NCBI GenBank assembly: GCA_017513125.1
Contig: JAFWDI010000001.1
Span: 1-64,000, forward strand
DNA: 64,000 bases
Direction: 5' to 3'
Source of the DNA: Lachnospiraceae bacterium
Lineage (GTDB): Bacteria; Bacillota; Clostridia; Lachnospirales; Lachnospiraceae
Below the pieces are notes generated by a model. It did no database searches. It had not been told where the DNA came from and was given only the letters and a program-made list of their open reading frames with translations. This document shows positions 38,166 to 46,967 of the stretch, piece by piece. The translations under genes were made by a program, and so were the position numbers. Within the stretch, counting starts at the first letter, position 1; the number at the start of each line of letters is the position of its first letter.

Positions 38166-39799
38166 GTAAACAGCCTCTTCTTTCTCTCCGTCATCTCGTC
38201 CAGCCGCTCCAGGTAAAGAGCGGGGTCCTTGACATTGTCAGTTCGTTCTATCTTACCACTCTTTGACACAGCTTTCGAGATGGTTCCTGCCCCGATCGCC
38301 GCAATATTTTCCTTTTCTTCCATCATCAGGATGTTATAGATGCCCTCGAAGCCCGGTTTCGCGAAACCGACGTTCTCGAGGTTCCCCGCCATGTTCTTCT
38401 GACGGTAGAGGTAGTAGGGGCGCATGCCGGCGCCGCGGGCAATGCTCTCCGCCGCGCGCATCATCTCCTCCGTGTCCGTGACCGAGGCCGGAACGTACCC
38501 GCGGTTCGCCTCCTCGAGGTTCAGCTTCGACGCGCGCTTCAGTGCGAGCGAATGCACGGTCAGTGCCTCGGGGCCCAGCGCAGCGATCTCCTCGCAGGTG
38601 CGCCGGACGTCCTCCGCGGTCTCCTCCGGGAGTCCGAGGATGATGTCCATGTTGATATGGCCGAAGCCCTCCGCGCGGGCCAGCAGAAACGCCTCGCGGA
38701 CCTGCTCCACGGTGTGGCGGCGCCCGATCAGGTCGAGCGTGCGCTGCTTCATGGACTGCGGATTGATCGAGATACGGGTCACGCCGTGGTCCTTCAGCAC
38801 GCGCATCTTTTCGGCGGTCACGGTGTCGGGGCGGCCGGCTTCGACGCAGAATTCGCGCAGGGTCCCGGCAGCCAGACGGTCGGTGATCCGGAAGCGCCGC
38901 TCCAGACTGTCCAGCAGGCGGGCGAGCTCGTCCGCCGAGAGGCTCGTGGGTGTGCCGCCGCCAATGTATACCGTGTGCAGTGTACGGGATTCCGTATACG
39001 CATCTTCCTCGAAGATCTCCGCGACGGTATCCATCTCCCGCTCCAGCGCTTCCAGATACCGGTCGATCCGTCCCTTCCAGGCGTCGATCGGGTTCGAGGC
39101 AAACGAGCAGTAGAGGCAGCGGGTCGGGCAGAACGGGATGCCGGCGTAGAGACTCCAGTACGGGACGAGGGCGTCGCCCTCGGCTCCCGCCGGGTCTGCG
39201 TCTTCCGCCGCGCCCATGCTTTCCGCCGTGCCGGTTCCGGCAGAGCCATAGATGCCCAGACCGTCGAGGATCTCGTGCTCCAGAGATGCGATCTCGAGAC
39301 TCAGCGCGGTCTTCTCCTCACCCACGAGATATGTCTCGCGCATCTCTTCCCCGCAGTCCGCCCCGGAAGCGCCCTCCTCGAGCATCTTCAGGACGATATT
39401 CGTCGGGCGGATCCCGGTCAGAGTCCCCCACGGGAGCTCCCGCCCGGTATGTTCCGAGAGCACATAGTACAGGTGCCGCTTCAGCCCGCGCTTCAGGGAC
39501 TGACGATCGCCCGGGAGCGCGGCGATCTCCGAAACCAGCGCAGTCTCCGCACCGGTTTCGGCCAGCAGGATGCGGCCCTCTCCGGCCGCGATATCGCAGC
39601 GGATCTTCAGCGTCAGGCGTGCACCGGCATCATCCGGGATTCCGGCATTGTCCGAGGCGCCGGGGGCGTCCGCGGCGGCGGTACGGTCCTCATCCGTCTC
39701 CCCGAATAAAAAGCGTATCTCCTCACCGGGATAAAACGAGGTGAGGAGCCCGCGCACGTCATATTCGAATGTCGGTTCGCTAAGCTTTGTCAGTATCAT
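38162..39799 (-). CDS. hemZ: HemZ-type radical SAM protein (coproporphyrinogen dehydrogenase-like)
   Basis: The 545-residue protein has the radical SAM cluster motif CPTRCLYC (CxxxCxxC) at about 233-240 and the downstream GGGTPTSLSADEL glycine-rich motif of the HemN/HemZ family. A long N-terminal region of about 220 residues is typical of HemZ. The annotated reaction is oxidative decarboxylation of coproporphyrinogen III. No other heme gene is in the window, so the true role may differ. It overlaps the phosphatase gene upstream and the thioesterase downstream by 4 bases each. Confidence 0.9.
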   Translation of the reverse strand: MILTKLSEPTFEYDVRGLLTSFYPGEEIRFLFGETDEDRTAAADAPGASDNAGIPDDAGARLTLKIRCDIAAGEGRILLAETGAETALVSEIAALPGDRQSLKRGLKRHLYYVLSEHTGRELPWGTLTGIRPTNIVLKMLEEGASGADCGEEMRETYLVGEEKTALSLEIASLEHEILDGLGIYGSAGTGTAESMGAAEDADPAGAEGDALVPYWSLYAGIPFCPTRCLYCSFASNPIDAWKGRIDRYLEALEREMDTVAEIFEEDAYTESRTLHTVYIGGGTPTSLSADELARLLDSLERRFRITDRLAAGTLREFCVEAGRPDTVTAEKMRVLKDHGVTRISINPQSMKQRTLDLIGRRHTVEQVREAFLLARAEGFGHINMDIILGLPEETAEDVRRTCEEIAALGPEALTVHSLALKRASKLNLEEANRGYVPASVTDTEEMMRAAESIARGAGMRPYYLYRQKNMAGNLENVGFAKPGFEGIYNILMMEEKENIAAIGAGTISKAVSKSGKIERTDNVKDPALYLERLDEMTERKKRLFT

Positions 39800-40440
39800 G
39801 TTTCTTCAGAGTAAAAGATCAGGCTCGGTTCCACGATCTTCATCATGCCGTTCTCCACGGTCACGAGAGCCGCGCCGCAGTTCTTCAGGGGCTTTCCGGA
39901 GCCGCCCCAGGGGCCGCCCCAGAAATTCGTCTTATCCGCGCCGCGGCCGGCGGCCTGCAGCCCGCGGATCATGGCTCCGTGGGCCGCGACCAGGATCGTC
40001 AGGTCCTCGCCCTCGTGCGGGTAGATCCGCTCCTCAAGGAACGACTTTCCGCGCGCGATCACCTTTTCGATGCTCTCCGCGCCGCGCTCGGGCACGTAGT
40101 TGTCCGGATCGAAAAAGAATTTCCGAAAGCCGGCACACTCCTCATTCTCGTAGATCTCGGGCCAGGTCACGCCTTCGAACTCGCCGAAGCCGATCTCGCG
40201 GATGCGTTCGTCGAAAACGATCGGGACGTCACGCCCGGCACAGATGATCTCCGCGGTCTCGCGGGCGCGCTTCAGCGGACTCGAATAGACCAGGTCGATC
40301 GGCATATCCCGCATCCCTTCAGCGGTCAGGCGCGCCACGCGGCGGCCCTCCTCGTTCAGGGGAATGTCGGAGCTTCCCTGCACACGGCGCAGTTTATTCC
40401 AATCGGTCAGTCCGTGTCTCAGCAAATATACTTTCAGCAT
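39796..40440 (-). CDS. Histidine phosphatase family protein
   Basis: The 214-residue protein of the phosphoglycerate mutase-like branch has the phosphohistidine motif LLRHGLTDWN (Arg8-His9-Gly10), the second Arg in SSPLKRARETAE, a Glu in GEFEG and the late His in VAAHGAMIRGL. These proteins dephosphorylate small metabolites; the substrate is not evident. It starts directly after the MBL-gene stop (TAA-ATG) and overlaps hemZ by 4 bases. Confidence 0.92.
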   Translation of the reverse strand: MLKVYLLRHGLTDWNKLRRVQGSSDIPLNEEGRRVARLTAEGMRDMPIDLVYSSPLKRARETAEIICAGRDVPIVFDERIREIGFGEFEGVTWPEIYENEECAGFRKFFFDPDNYVPERGAESIEKVIARGKSFLEERIYPHEGEDLTILVAAHGAMIRGLQAAGRGADKTNFWGGPWGGSGKPLKNCGAALVTVENGMMKIVEPSLIFYSEET

Positions 40441-41094
40441 TTATCCGTAATAGTTCTTATACATCCAGATCGAGTTGCGTTCTTTCTCCACGCCGAGCAT
40501 CGTGTCCTCCTCGTGGCCGGGATAGACCGCGACGTCGTCAGGGAGCTTAAACAGCTTCTCGGTGATCGAGTAATACAGCTGCGCCATCGAGCCGGTCGGG
40601 AAATCCGTCCGCCCGAAATCCGTCGAAAACAGCGTGTCGCCGCTGATCAGGATCTTCTCCGCCTCGAAATAATAGCAGACGCTGCCGATCGTGTGGCCCG
40701 GCGTCGAGATGACCTTTACCCGGAAGCCGGCGGCCGTAAACTCCGTACCGTCGCTCACGAAAATGTCCGGCATGACCGTCGTCGGGTGTCCGGTCATCGC
40801 GGTCGCGTTCATCTGCGGATCCGTAAACAGCGGAAGTTCATCCTCGGAACCGTAGACCGGAATACCGCCGCACAGTTCCTTAAACTCGTTCACCTGCAGG
40901 ATGTGGTCGAAATGGCCGTGCGTCAGCAGGATGCCCGCGGGCTTTACGCCGCGGCTGTCCAGAAATGCCTTGATGCGTTCGGGCTGGCTCGCCGGATCGA
41001 CGACGAGCGCCTCCTTCGCGTCCAGGTTTATGATCAGGTAGCAGTTCGTGCCGATGGGCGGCACCTGCAGTGTTTTGATCTCAAATGCGGGCAT
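40441..41094 (-). CDS. Metallo-beta-lactamase-fold hydrolase, glyoxalase II-like
   Basis: The 217-residue protein has the metal motif THGHFDH (His59, His61, Asp63, His64), plus TPGHTIGSVCYYF and SGDTLFSTDFGRTD, typical of short glyoxalase II-like hydrolases. It is likely a cytoplasmic thioester hydrolase. It is the first gene of the run toward aspS; the start follows GGAGGAATCTC. Confidence 0.92.
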   Translation of the reverse strand: MPAFEIKTLQVPPIGTNCYLIINLDAKEALVVDPASQPERIKAFLDSRGVKPAGILLTHGHFDHILQVNEFKELCGGIPVYGSEDELPLFTDPQMNATAMTGHPTTVMPDIFVSDGTEFTAAGFRVKVISTPGHTIGSVCYYFEAEKILISGDTLFSTDFGRTDFPTGSMAQLYYSITEKLFKLPDDVAVYPGHEEDTMLGVEKERNSIWMYKNYYG

Positions 41095-41134
41095 GAGATT
41101 CCTCCTTGTCTTCTTCTGCGGCCCATGCCGCGTA

Positions 41135-41584
41135 TCACTCCAAAAACGACAGGATCAGCCCCGCCGTCAGGGTCATGTCTGCGAGGTTATAGTAGATCCA
41201 GGTCTTGCGCTCCTTATGCGGAATATCCGGCTGGCGGATGTAATCCGTGACGCGGCCGCGCGCGATATGCTCCACGGCATTGCCCGCCGCGCCTCCGACG
41301 AGGAGCCCCCAGCCGATCCGGGAGAGCGCTCCGGCCGAACGGATCCGGGACCATGACAGAAGCACGTAAACGAACACCGCCGCAGCGGGCAGGATCTTCA
41401 CGAGCATCGGATGATTTTTCCCCAGACCCATGATCATCCCGGGGTTTTCCACGCGCTTCAGGTGTACGCGGCCGCCCAGGACGGTCTTCGGGAGCCGCCC
41501 CTCGTCATCGAGTTTTCGGACTTTCTTTTTGATCAGCTGATCCGCCGCAAACGTGCATGCCGCGGCGATCGGAAACAGAAGCAT
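41135..41584 (-). CDS. LspA-like (signal peptidase II family) membrane protein
   Basis: The 149-residue protein has about four hydrophobic segments and keeps the family pattern in weakened form: Asp15 in FAADQLIKK, Asn47 in VENPGMIMG, Asp114 in GNAVEHIARGRVTDYI and Asp136 in YYNLADMTLTAG. The last two match the catalytic aspartates. The usual GNLIDR segment has become GNAVEH. It may be a divergent lipoprotein signal peptidase or a paralogue with another role. It is the last gene of the ABC transporter/GH63 cluster, starting directly after the GH63 stop. Confidence 0.7.
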   Translation of the reverse strand: MLLFPIAAACTFAADQLIKKKVRKLDDEGRLPKTVLGGRVHLKRVENPGMIMGLGKNHPMLVKILPAAAVFVYVLLSWSRIRSAGALSRIGWGLLVGGAAGNAVEHIARGRVTDYIRQPDIPHKERKTWIYYNLADMTLTAGLILSFLE

Positions 41585-41586
41585 GC

Positions 41587-43923
41587 TTACCCCCAGATCT
41601 CGACTTTATGCGCGCCGGGTGCCAGCGCGATCCTGCAGGCGGTGCCGTCCGCGATGTCGTCCGCGTCGTCCGCCCCGGTCATCTCGTGCTCCTCACCCGC
41701 GGTCAGGTCTTCCCCGTCCACGCAGACGCGGAACGCATCTTTCGCGAAACAGACATATCCGCCCTCCGCGGGGACCTCGGTCTCGACCGAAGCGTAATGC
41801 TCCTCCCACACGAAGCGTTTAAACCGCGCGGGAATGTCGGACTCGAAGATCTGTTCGCCGTTCCTGGAGAGCGTCGTGACGCCGCCGTCGGAGCACGCCT
41901 CATACAGCGCGCCGCGCAGCAGCCTGCGGTTCTGGGTGAACGCCCCGCCGTCCGGCATTCCGAAGAAGAAGCCGGACCAGGGGTCCGCTCCGAGCTGCTC
42001 GCAGGACCAGAGGAACGGCAGCAGCGCGGTCCAGCTGTAGAATGGCTGGGACGTGGGCGTGTCGCGGCCCTCGCCGGTATAGGGATTATAGTTTTCCCAC
42101 ACGCGGCGCTCCGCCGTCCAGTGTTTATAGAAATACTTTACCGCGGCCTCCGCGAGGCGGTGCGCCTCCGCGTCGCGCCCGCAGCGGCGCAGGCCCACAT
42201 AAGTCCAGAAGGTCTGCGGCGCCCAGGTGCGGCCGCGCCAGTAGCGGTTTTCCTTCGCGGAAGGGTCCTTCGCATTGATCGCGATCAGCGGACACTCCGT
42301 GAAGAACTCTTCCGGGTCGAAAATGTGTTCCACGCAGCGGTCCAGCTGTTCCTCGTCGGCCAGACCCGCCGCCAGCGCGTAGAAGGACGTGGGGCTCGTG
42401 ACGCCGAACTCCCCGGGAGCGCCGTCCGGCCCCGCGAACATGCGGTTCGCGAAGATCCCGTCCCCGTCGTTCCAGAGCACTTCGGCCGCCTTCTTCCGCC
42501 GTTCCTCGCAGGCGGTCTCCAGCTCCGCGGCTTCGTCCGTGCGGCCCAGCAGGCGCGCCAGCTCCGCGGTGCACTGAACGTCCAGGATCTCGAGCGAAGT
42601 GATGCCCACGTCGTAGAGCTGCAGGATGCAGCTGTCGCTGTCAAACTCCGCCGCGTCGTACATCGGGCTGTTATCCATGGCGGTCTCGTTCTTCGCCGCG
42701 AGTTTCATCCCGCGGTAGTCGCCGCCGCCGGCCATCGAGGTCCCGAGGCTGATCAGACCGTCTCCGTTCACGCTCCTCTCGCGCAGATACCAGTCCTGCG
42801 CGGCCCGCAGCGGCCCGTAAGCCTTCTGCACGCCGGCGAGATCGCCCGTATACAGGTAATAGACCAGCAGGCAGTATGCGAACACCGGCGGCTGCGCGCG
42901 GTCGACCCAGCGCTGGTAGCCGCACAGAAGGCCCGCGAAATTCCCGTCGGCCGTCATCATCGAGAGCGCCAGATCCAGGTCCCCGGCCGCCATCTCATAG
43001 TCGCCGGTCGCGGCATTCATCATCATCTGATAGCAGGTGTCCGTGAAGAACACATACCAGTCCCCGAACTCAGCGTTCCACTTCTTCGCGATGCAGGTAT
43101 AGGCGCGCCCCAGATCGGGACTGAATACGTGGTTCCAGTTCATGATCTCATGGACCGCGCGGGTCATGCCCGGATATACGGTCCCGTCATCGTCCGGCAC
43201 TTCGGCCAGAATCGCGGCTTTCATCTCTTCCCAGTCGGCGAACTTCGCGAGAGCGGCCTGCGCTTTCTTCGCCGCGCCCTCCTCGCTGTGCGCCTCGCTG
43301 ATGACCGCGCGGAACTCGTCGGACTGCTCGAGCGTCAGCCGGCACGAGGCCCAGGACCGTTCCGCAGCGTCGCGGTCTGCCGTGCCCTTAAAGCCCTGCC
43401 CCTCCATGCTGCGGCCCACCGCGTCGCGCGCGGCGGCGAACGTCACCTCATAGGGCGACGGGTCGAACAGCACAGCCGCACAGTAATCGCCGCTCCTTCC
43501 CTTCAGGGAGCGCTCAGCCTTCCGTTCGACGAGCCCGATGCTCCCGGTCCGCTCCGCGGCGCTCTTCACGCCGGCCATGCCGCCGGCGGCGTACTCGTAG
43601 CCGACCGTAAACAGAACGTTCACGCGCAGACCCCACTCGACCGGCTGCTTCACGCAGCGCACCCGGGCCATCACGGTCCAGGCGTCCGGCTTCAGGTACT
43701 CCAGCTCATACTCCGCGGTCGCGTGTTCCGCGCGCAGCCGGCAGTACCGGCCACTCTTCTCGTGCTCGAGGAGCCGCAGGCTGTCATAATCGAGGAACTC
43801 GCGGAACGAATTCTCCATCGAGGAGTACGTGCCCGGCACGATCGTCAGGCCCGTGACGGGGTTCTTCATCACCGCAAAATTGTACGGATCCCAGGTGTTC
43901 CAATACTTTTCCGAAGAGATCAT
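41587..43923 (-). CDS. GH63-like glycoside hydrolase (mannosylglycerate hydrolase/trehalase-type fold)
   Basis: The 778-residue protein has an (alpha/alpha)6-barrel pattern in its C-terminal two thirds: NETAMDNSPMYDAAEF, YWRGRTWAPQTFWTYVGL and WENYNPYTGEG are typical of GH63 and related trehalase-like enzymes. A beta-rich domain precedes it and another follows. It lacks a signal peptide, so it acts in the cytoplasm. It lies 62 bases downstream of the ATPase gene of a PotABCD-like transporter, so it may cleave what that system imports. Candidates are glucosyl- or mannosyl-glycerate or a small oligosaccharide, but the sequence does not decide. Confidence 0.82.
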   Translation of the reverse strand: MISSEKYWNTWDPYNFAVMKNPVTGLTIVPGTYSSMENSFREFLDYDSLRLLEHEKSGRYCRLRAEHATAEYELEYLKPDAWTVMARVRCVKQPVEWGLRVNVLFTVGYEYAAGGMAGVKSAAERTGSIGLVERKAERSLKGRSGDYCAAVLFDPSPYEVTFAAARDAVGRSMEGQGFKGTADRDAAERSWASCRLTLEQSDEFRAVISEAHSEEGAAKKAQAALAKFADWEEMKAAILAEVPDDDGTVYPGMTRAVHEIMNWNHVFSPDLGRAYTCIAKKWNAEFGDWYVFFTDTCYQMMMNAATGDYEMAAGDLDLALSMMTADGNFAGLLCGYQRWVDRAQPPVFAYCLLVYYLYTGDLAGVQKAYGPLRAAQDWYLRERSVNGDGLISLGTSMAGGGDYRGMKLAAKNETAMDNSPMYDAAEFDSDSCILQLYDVGITSLEILDVQCTAELARLLGRTDEAAELETACEERRKKAAEVLWNDGDGIFANRMFAGPDGAPGEFGVTSPTSFYALAAGLADEEQLDRCVEHIFDPEEFFTECPLIAINAKDPSAKENRYWRGRTWAPQTFWTYVGLRRCGRDAEAHRLAEAAVKYFYKHWTAERRVWENYNPYTGEGRDTPTSQPFYSWTALLPFLWSCEQLGADPWSGFFFGMPDGGAFTQNRRLLRGALYEACSDGGVTTLSRNGEQIFESDIPARFKRFVWEEHYASVETEVPAEGGYVCFAKDAFRVCVDGEDLTAGEEHEMTGADDADDIADGTACRIALAPGAHKVEIWG

Positions 43924-43985
43924 CGGTATTCTCCCATGTCAATGCTCCGGACCGGCAGTCCGGACAGGCAGGCGCGCCGCCCGCC

Positions 43986-45116
43986 TCAGCTCCGCGCCTT
44001 CTCGCTGTCGCCCAGCCGGAAGCAATGGATCCGGTCTTTCGGAACGATCAGTTTCAGGTACATGCCCGGGCGGAGGCTCTCCGCACGCGTATTGATGCAG
44101 GCGATCGTAATGTCATCCGCGCCCATCTTCGCGCTGATCCGGCAGACCTCGCCGGTAAAGACCACGGTCTCGATCTGCGCCACGGCCGTCGGGACCGGCT
44201 CTTCCGCCGCGTCCATGGCCGCGCGGGCCGCCAGGGCTTCCTCCTCGGTGATCTGCTCAAACTCGATCTGCTCGCCGCGGATCGCGAGGCAGATATCTTC
44301 GAGATCTTCCTCGATGCCCGCCGGCGGGACCACCGGGAAGCACCAGCCGTCGCCGACCGCATAGGCTTTTCCGTTCTCGTAGTCCAATGTCGCGTCCAGC
44401 GTGTTCGCCTTCCCGAGGAAGTCGGACGAGTAGAGCGAGATCGGATGGTTATAGATCTGCTCGGGCGTGTCCAGCTGCTCGATCCGGCCTTTATGCATCA
44501 GGACGATCTCGTCGGACATCGTCATGGCCTCTTCCTGGTCATGCGTAACGAACACGGTCGTGATGCCGACTTCCTGCTGGATGCGGCGAATCTCATACTG
44601 CATCTCGCCGCGGATCTTCCGGTCGAGCGCCGACAGCGGCTCGTCCAGGAGCAGGATCGGCGGTTCGATGATCAGAGCGCGCGCCAGCGCCACGCGCTGC
44701 TGCTGTCCGCCCGAGAGCTGGCCGATCTTACGGCCCTGCAGGTCGCCGAGTCCGACCAGCGCCGCGTAATATTCGACCTTCTCCTGAATGGTCTGACGGT
44801 CGACCTTGCGGATCTTCAGACCGTAGGCAATGTTATTAAACACGGTCATGTTCGGGATCAGCGCGTAGTTCTGAAACACCACGCCGATGTTCCGCTTTTC
44901 GACCGGAACGTTCGTGATATCCTTCCCGCCGACGATCACGCTGCCGGTATCCGAGTACTCCAGGCCGGCAATGATCCGAAGCAGCGTCGTCTTTCCGCAG
45001 CCGGAAGGTCCCAGAAGCGTCAGAAAATGTTTATCCTTTACCTCGAAACTCAGGTCGTCGAGGACTTTATTCTTTCCGAAGGACTTCGAAATGTTCTGAA
45101 TGAGTATCTCCGCCAT
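43986..45116 (-). CDS. PotA-like ABC transporter ATP-binding protein
   Basis: The 376-residue ATPase has Walker A GPSGCGKTT at about 36-44, Q-loop VVFQNYALIPNMTVFNN, signature QLSGGQQQR, Walker B PILLLDEPLSALD, the switch His in FVTHDQEEAMTMSDEI and a C-terminal TOBE region with an acidic insert (about 270-320). This is the CUT1/polyamine-type importer ATPase. Its ATG overlaps the stop codon of the permease gene in TAATG. Confidence 0.93.
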   Translation of the reverse strand: MAEILIQNISKSFGKNKVLDDLSFEVKDKHFLTLLGPSGCGKTTLLRIIAGLEYSDTGSVIVGGKDITNVPVEKRNIGVVFQNYALIPNMTVFNNIAYGLKIRKVDRQTIQEKVEYYAALVGLGDLQGRKIGQLSGGQQQRVALARALIIEPPILLLDEPLSALDRKIRGEMQYEIRRIQQEVGITTVFVTHDQEEAMTMSDEIVLMHKGRIEQLDTPEQIYNHPISLYSSDFLGKANTLDATLDYENGKAYAVGDGWCFPVVPPAGIEEDLEDICLAIRGEQIEFEQITEEEALAARAAMDAAEEPVPTAVAQIETVVFTGEVCRISAKMGADDITIACINTRAESLRPGMYLKLIVPKDRIHCFRLGDSEKARS

Positions 45117-45946
45117 TATTCTTTCTCTCCTCTCCTGGGCGCGCCGAACAGCTGATCCGCGCCGAAACCGATCTTATTCAGGATCAGGATGATCGCGAAC
45201 GTGATGCCCACCATGATCGTCGCGAGCGCGTTCATATCCGGCTTACTGCCGGAACGGATCAGCGTGAAGATCTTCATGGGCAACGTGTACGTTCCGAACG
45301 GCGCCAGGTAGTACTGCAGCGAGAAGCAGTTAAAGCACAGGACGAACGACATGAGCCAGCCTGCGAGCACCGCGGGGAAGATCATGCGGAACGTGATGTC
45401 GCGGAACACCTGGAACGGCGTCGCGCCGAGCGTCCTGCCGGCTTCCTCGGGGTACGGATCCATGGTCATGACGCGGGAATACGTCAGCATGAACGAGTGC
45501 GGCATGACCGCGGCGAGGCACCCCAGGAACATACTGGGGATGGACCGGCCGATCCCGACGAAGCTGAAGAGCAGCAGCAGCGAGACCGCCTGCACCAGCC
45601 ACGGAATCATCAGCGGGACGTCCATCAGGGTGTTAAAAATATTATTCAGGCGCGTGGGGAACTTCCGCAGCGCCAGCGACGCCATGATGCCCAGCACGGC
45701 GGACACCAGACTCACGACCAGGCTGAAGCCCAGCGAGAAGCCGGCCGCTCCGAGCAGCTTCGAGGTCGTGAAGAGCTTTACGTACCACTGCGTGGTAAAT
45801 ACGATAGGCAATCTCCCGTAAACGGAAGTATTAAACGACATCAGGATGATCTGCGCGATCGGGAAGAACAGGAAGACCATCGTCAGGATGATCCAGACCG
45901 TGAAGAAGACCCTGGTGCCGGAGATCTTTCTGCGATTCTTAGGCAT
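45116..45946 (-). CDS. PotC-like ABC transporter permease
   Basis: The 276-residue membrane protein has six predicted segments and the EAA loop EEAGRTLGATPFQVFRDITFRMIFPAVLAG in the second half. It pairs with the next permease to form the channel of a spermidine/putrescine-type importer. The start overlaps the PotB-like gene by 8 bases. Confidence 0.92.
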   Translation of the reverse strand: MPKNRRKISGTRVFFTVWIILTMVFLFFPIAQIILMSFNTSVYGRLPIVFTTQWYVKLFTTSKLLGAAGFSLGFSLVVSLVSAVLGIMASLALRKFPTRLNNIFNTLMDVPLMIPWLVQAVSLLLLFSFVGIGRSIPSMFLGCLAAVMPHSFMLTYSRVMTMDPYPEEAGRTLGATPFQVFRDITFRMIFPAVLAGWLMSFVLCFNCFSLQYYLAPFGTYTLPMKIFTLIRSGSKPDMNALATIMVGITFAIILILNKIGFGADQLFGAPRRGEKE

Positions 45947-46832
45947 TGATCTTACCTCCTATCTTCCGTTCGGCAGTGCTCATAATGAAATTGATGACCA
46001 GCAGCGCGAGCGCCATGAGCACCAGCAGGATTAGCGACAGCGCGGCGCCGTAGCCCATGTTCAGGCTGGTGTTATACTGGGTATTTATCAGGCTGCCGAT
46101 CATCATCCCGTAGGGGCCGCCGGCGATATCCGGTTCGACGAAGCTGCCCGCCGCGGGGATAAAGATGATCAGAATGCCGCTGAACAGGCCGGGAAAGCTC
46201 TGCGGCAGGATGATGTCGCGGAAGATCCGGTAATTCCCGGCGCCCAGCGTCCGCGCGGCTTCGAGCACGCGGTCGTCGATCTTCTCCAGTACGGAGTAGA
46301 GACACAGGATCATGTAAGGCAGGTATTCATACACGAGGATGAAGATGACTGCCTTGCTCGAATAGAGGATGGTGTCCGTGTCGGCAATGATCCCCAGCCG
46401 GGCCAGCGGCTCCATCAGCACGCTGCCGGGCTGCAGGAGCTTCATGATCGTGTAGATCAAAAGCAGCTGCGAGATCAGGGCCGGGACGGCCGCCATCATG
46501 ACCAGGATGTTCCGGCGCTGGGGCTTCACGACCTTCGCGATGGCCCACGCCGCCGGGTATCCGATTCCGATGCAGATCAGGGTCACGATCAGGGAGATCA
46601 GGAACGACTTCCCCAGAAGTTTCGGGACCATCGCCGAGCTGAACGCGCGGACGAAGTTTCCGATCGTGAACCCGTCAATGCCCCTGCCCACGGTCACGTT
46701 CCCGTCCACGAAGCTGAACAGGACCAGAAGGCAGAGCGGTATGATACTGATAAACAGAAGCATGGCCGCGGAAGGCAGGATCAATGCCCTCGTTCCGCGG
46801 TCTCTCTTCTTAACGGTGGATACCTGTTCCAT
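45939..46832 (-). CDS. PotB-like ABC transporter permease
   Basis: The 297-residue membrane protein starts MEQVSTVKKRDRGTRAL, chosen because AAAGGAG lies 5 bases before the ATG at 46832. It has about six membrane segments and the EAA loop LEAARTLGAGNYRIFRDIILPQSFPGLF. It follows the binding-protein gene after a 135-base gap containing a hairpin (46934-46956), which could limit permease expression. Confidence 0.92.
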   Translation of the reverse strand: MEQVSTVKKRDRGTRALILPSAAMLLFISIIPLCLLVLFSFVDGNVTVGRGIDGFTIGNFVRAFSSAMVPKLLGKSFLISLIVTLICIGIGYPAAWAIAKVVKPQRRNILVMMAAVPALISQLLLIYTIMKLLQPGSVLMEPLARLGIIADTDTILYSSKAVIFILVYEYLPYMILCLYSVLEKIDDRVLEAARTLGAGNYRIFRDIILPQSFPGLFSGILIIFIPAAGSFVEPDIAGGPYGMMIGSLINTQYNTSLNMGYGAALSLILLVLMALALLVINFIMSTAERKIGGKINA

Positions 46833-46967
46833 CCGAACTCCTTTCCGAACATCTTTCCGCGAGGGAAATGCCGGGGTATGGAATGCGCAAGGGCGCGGAC
46901 GCCGGGAGACCCGGCGCCGCGCCTCGTTCTGCCGTCTCCTCACTGACGGGAGACGCGCCTCATCTTA

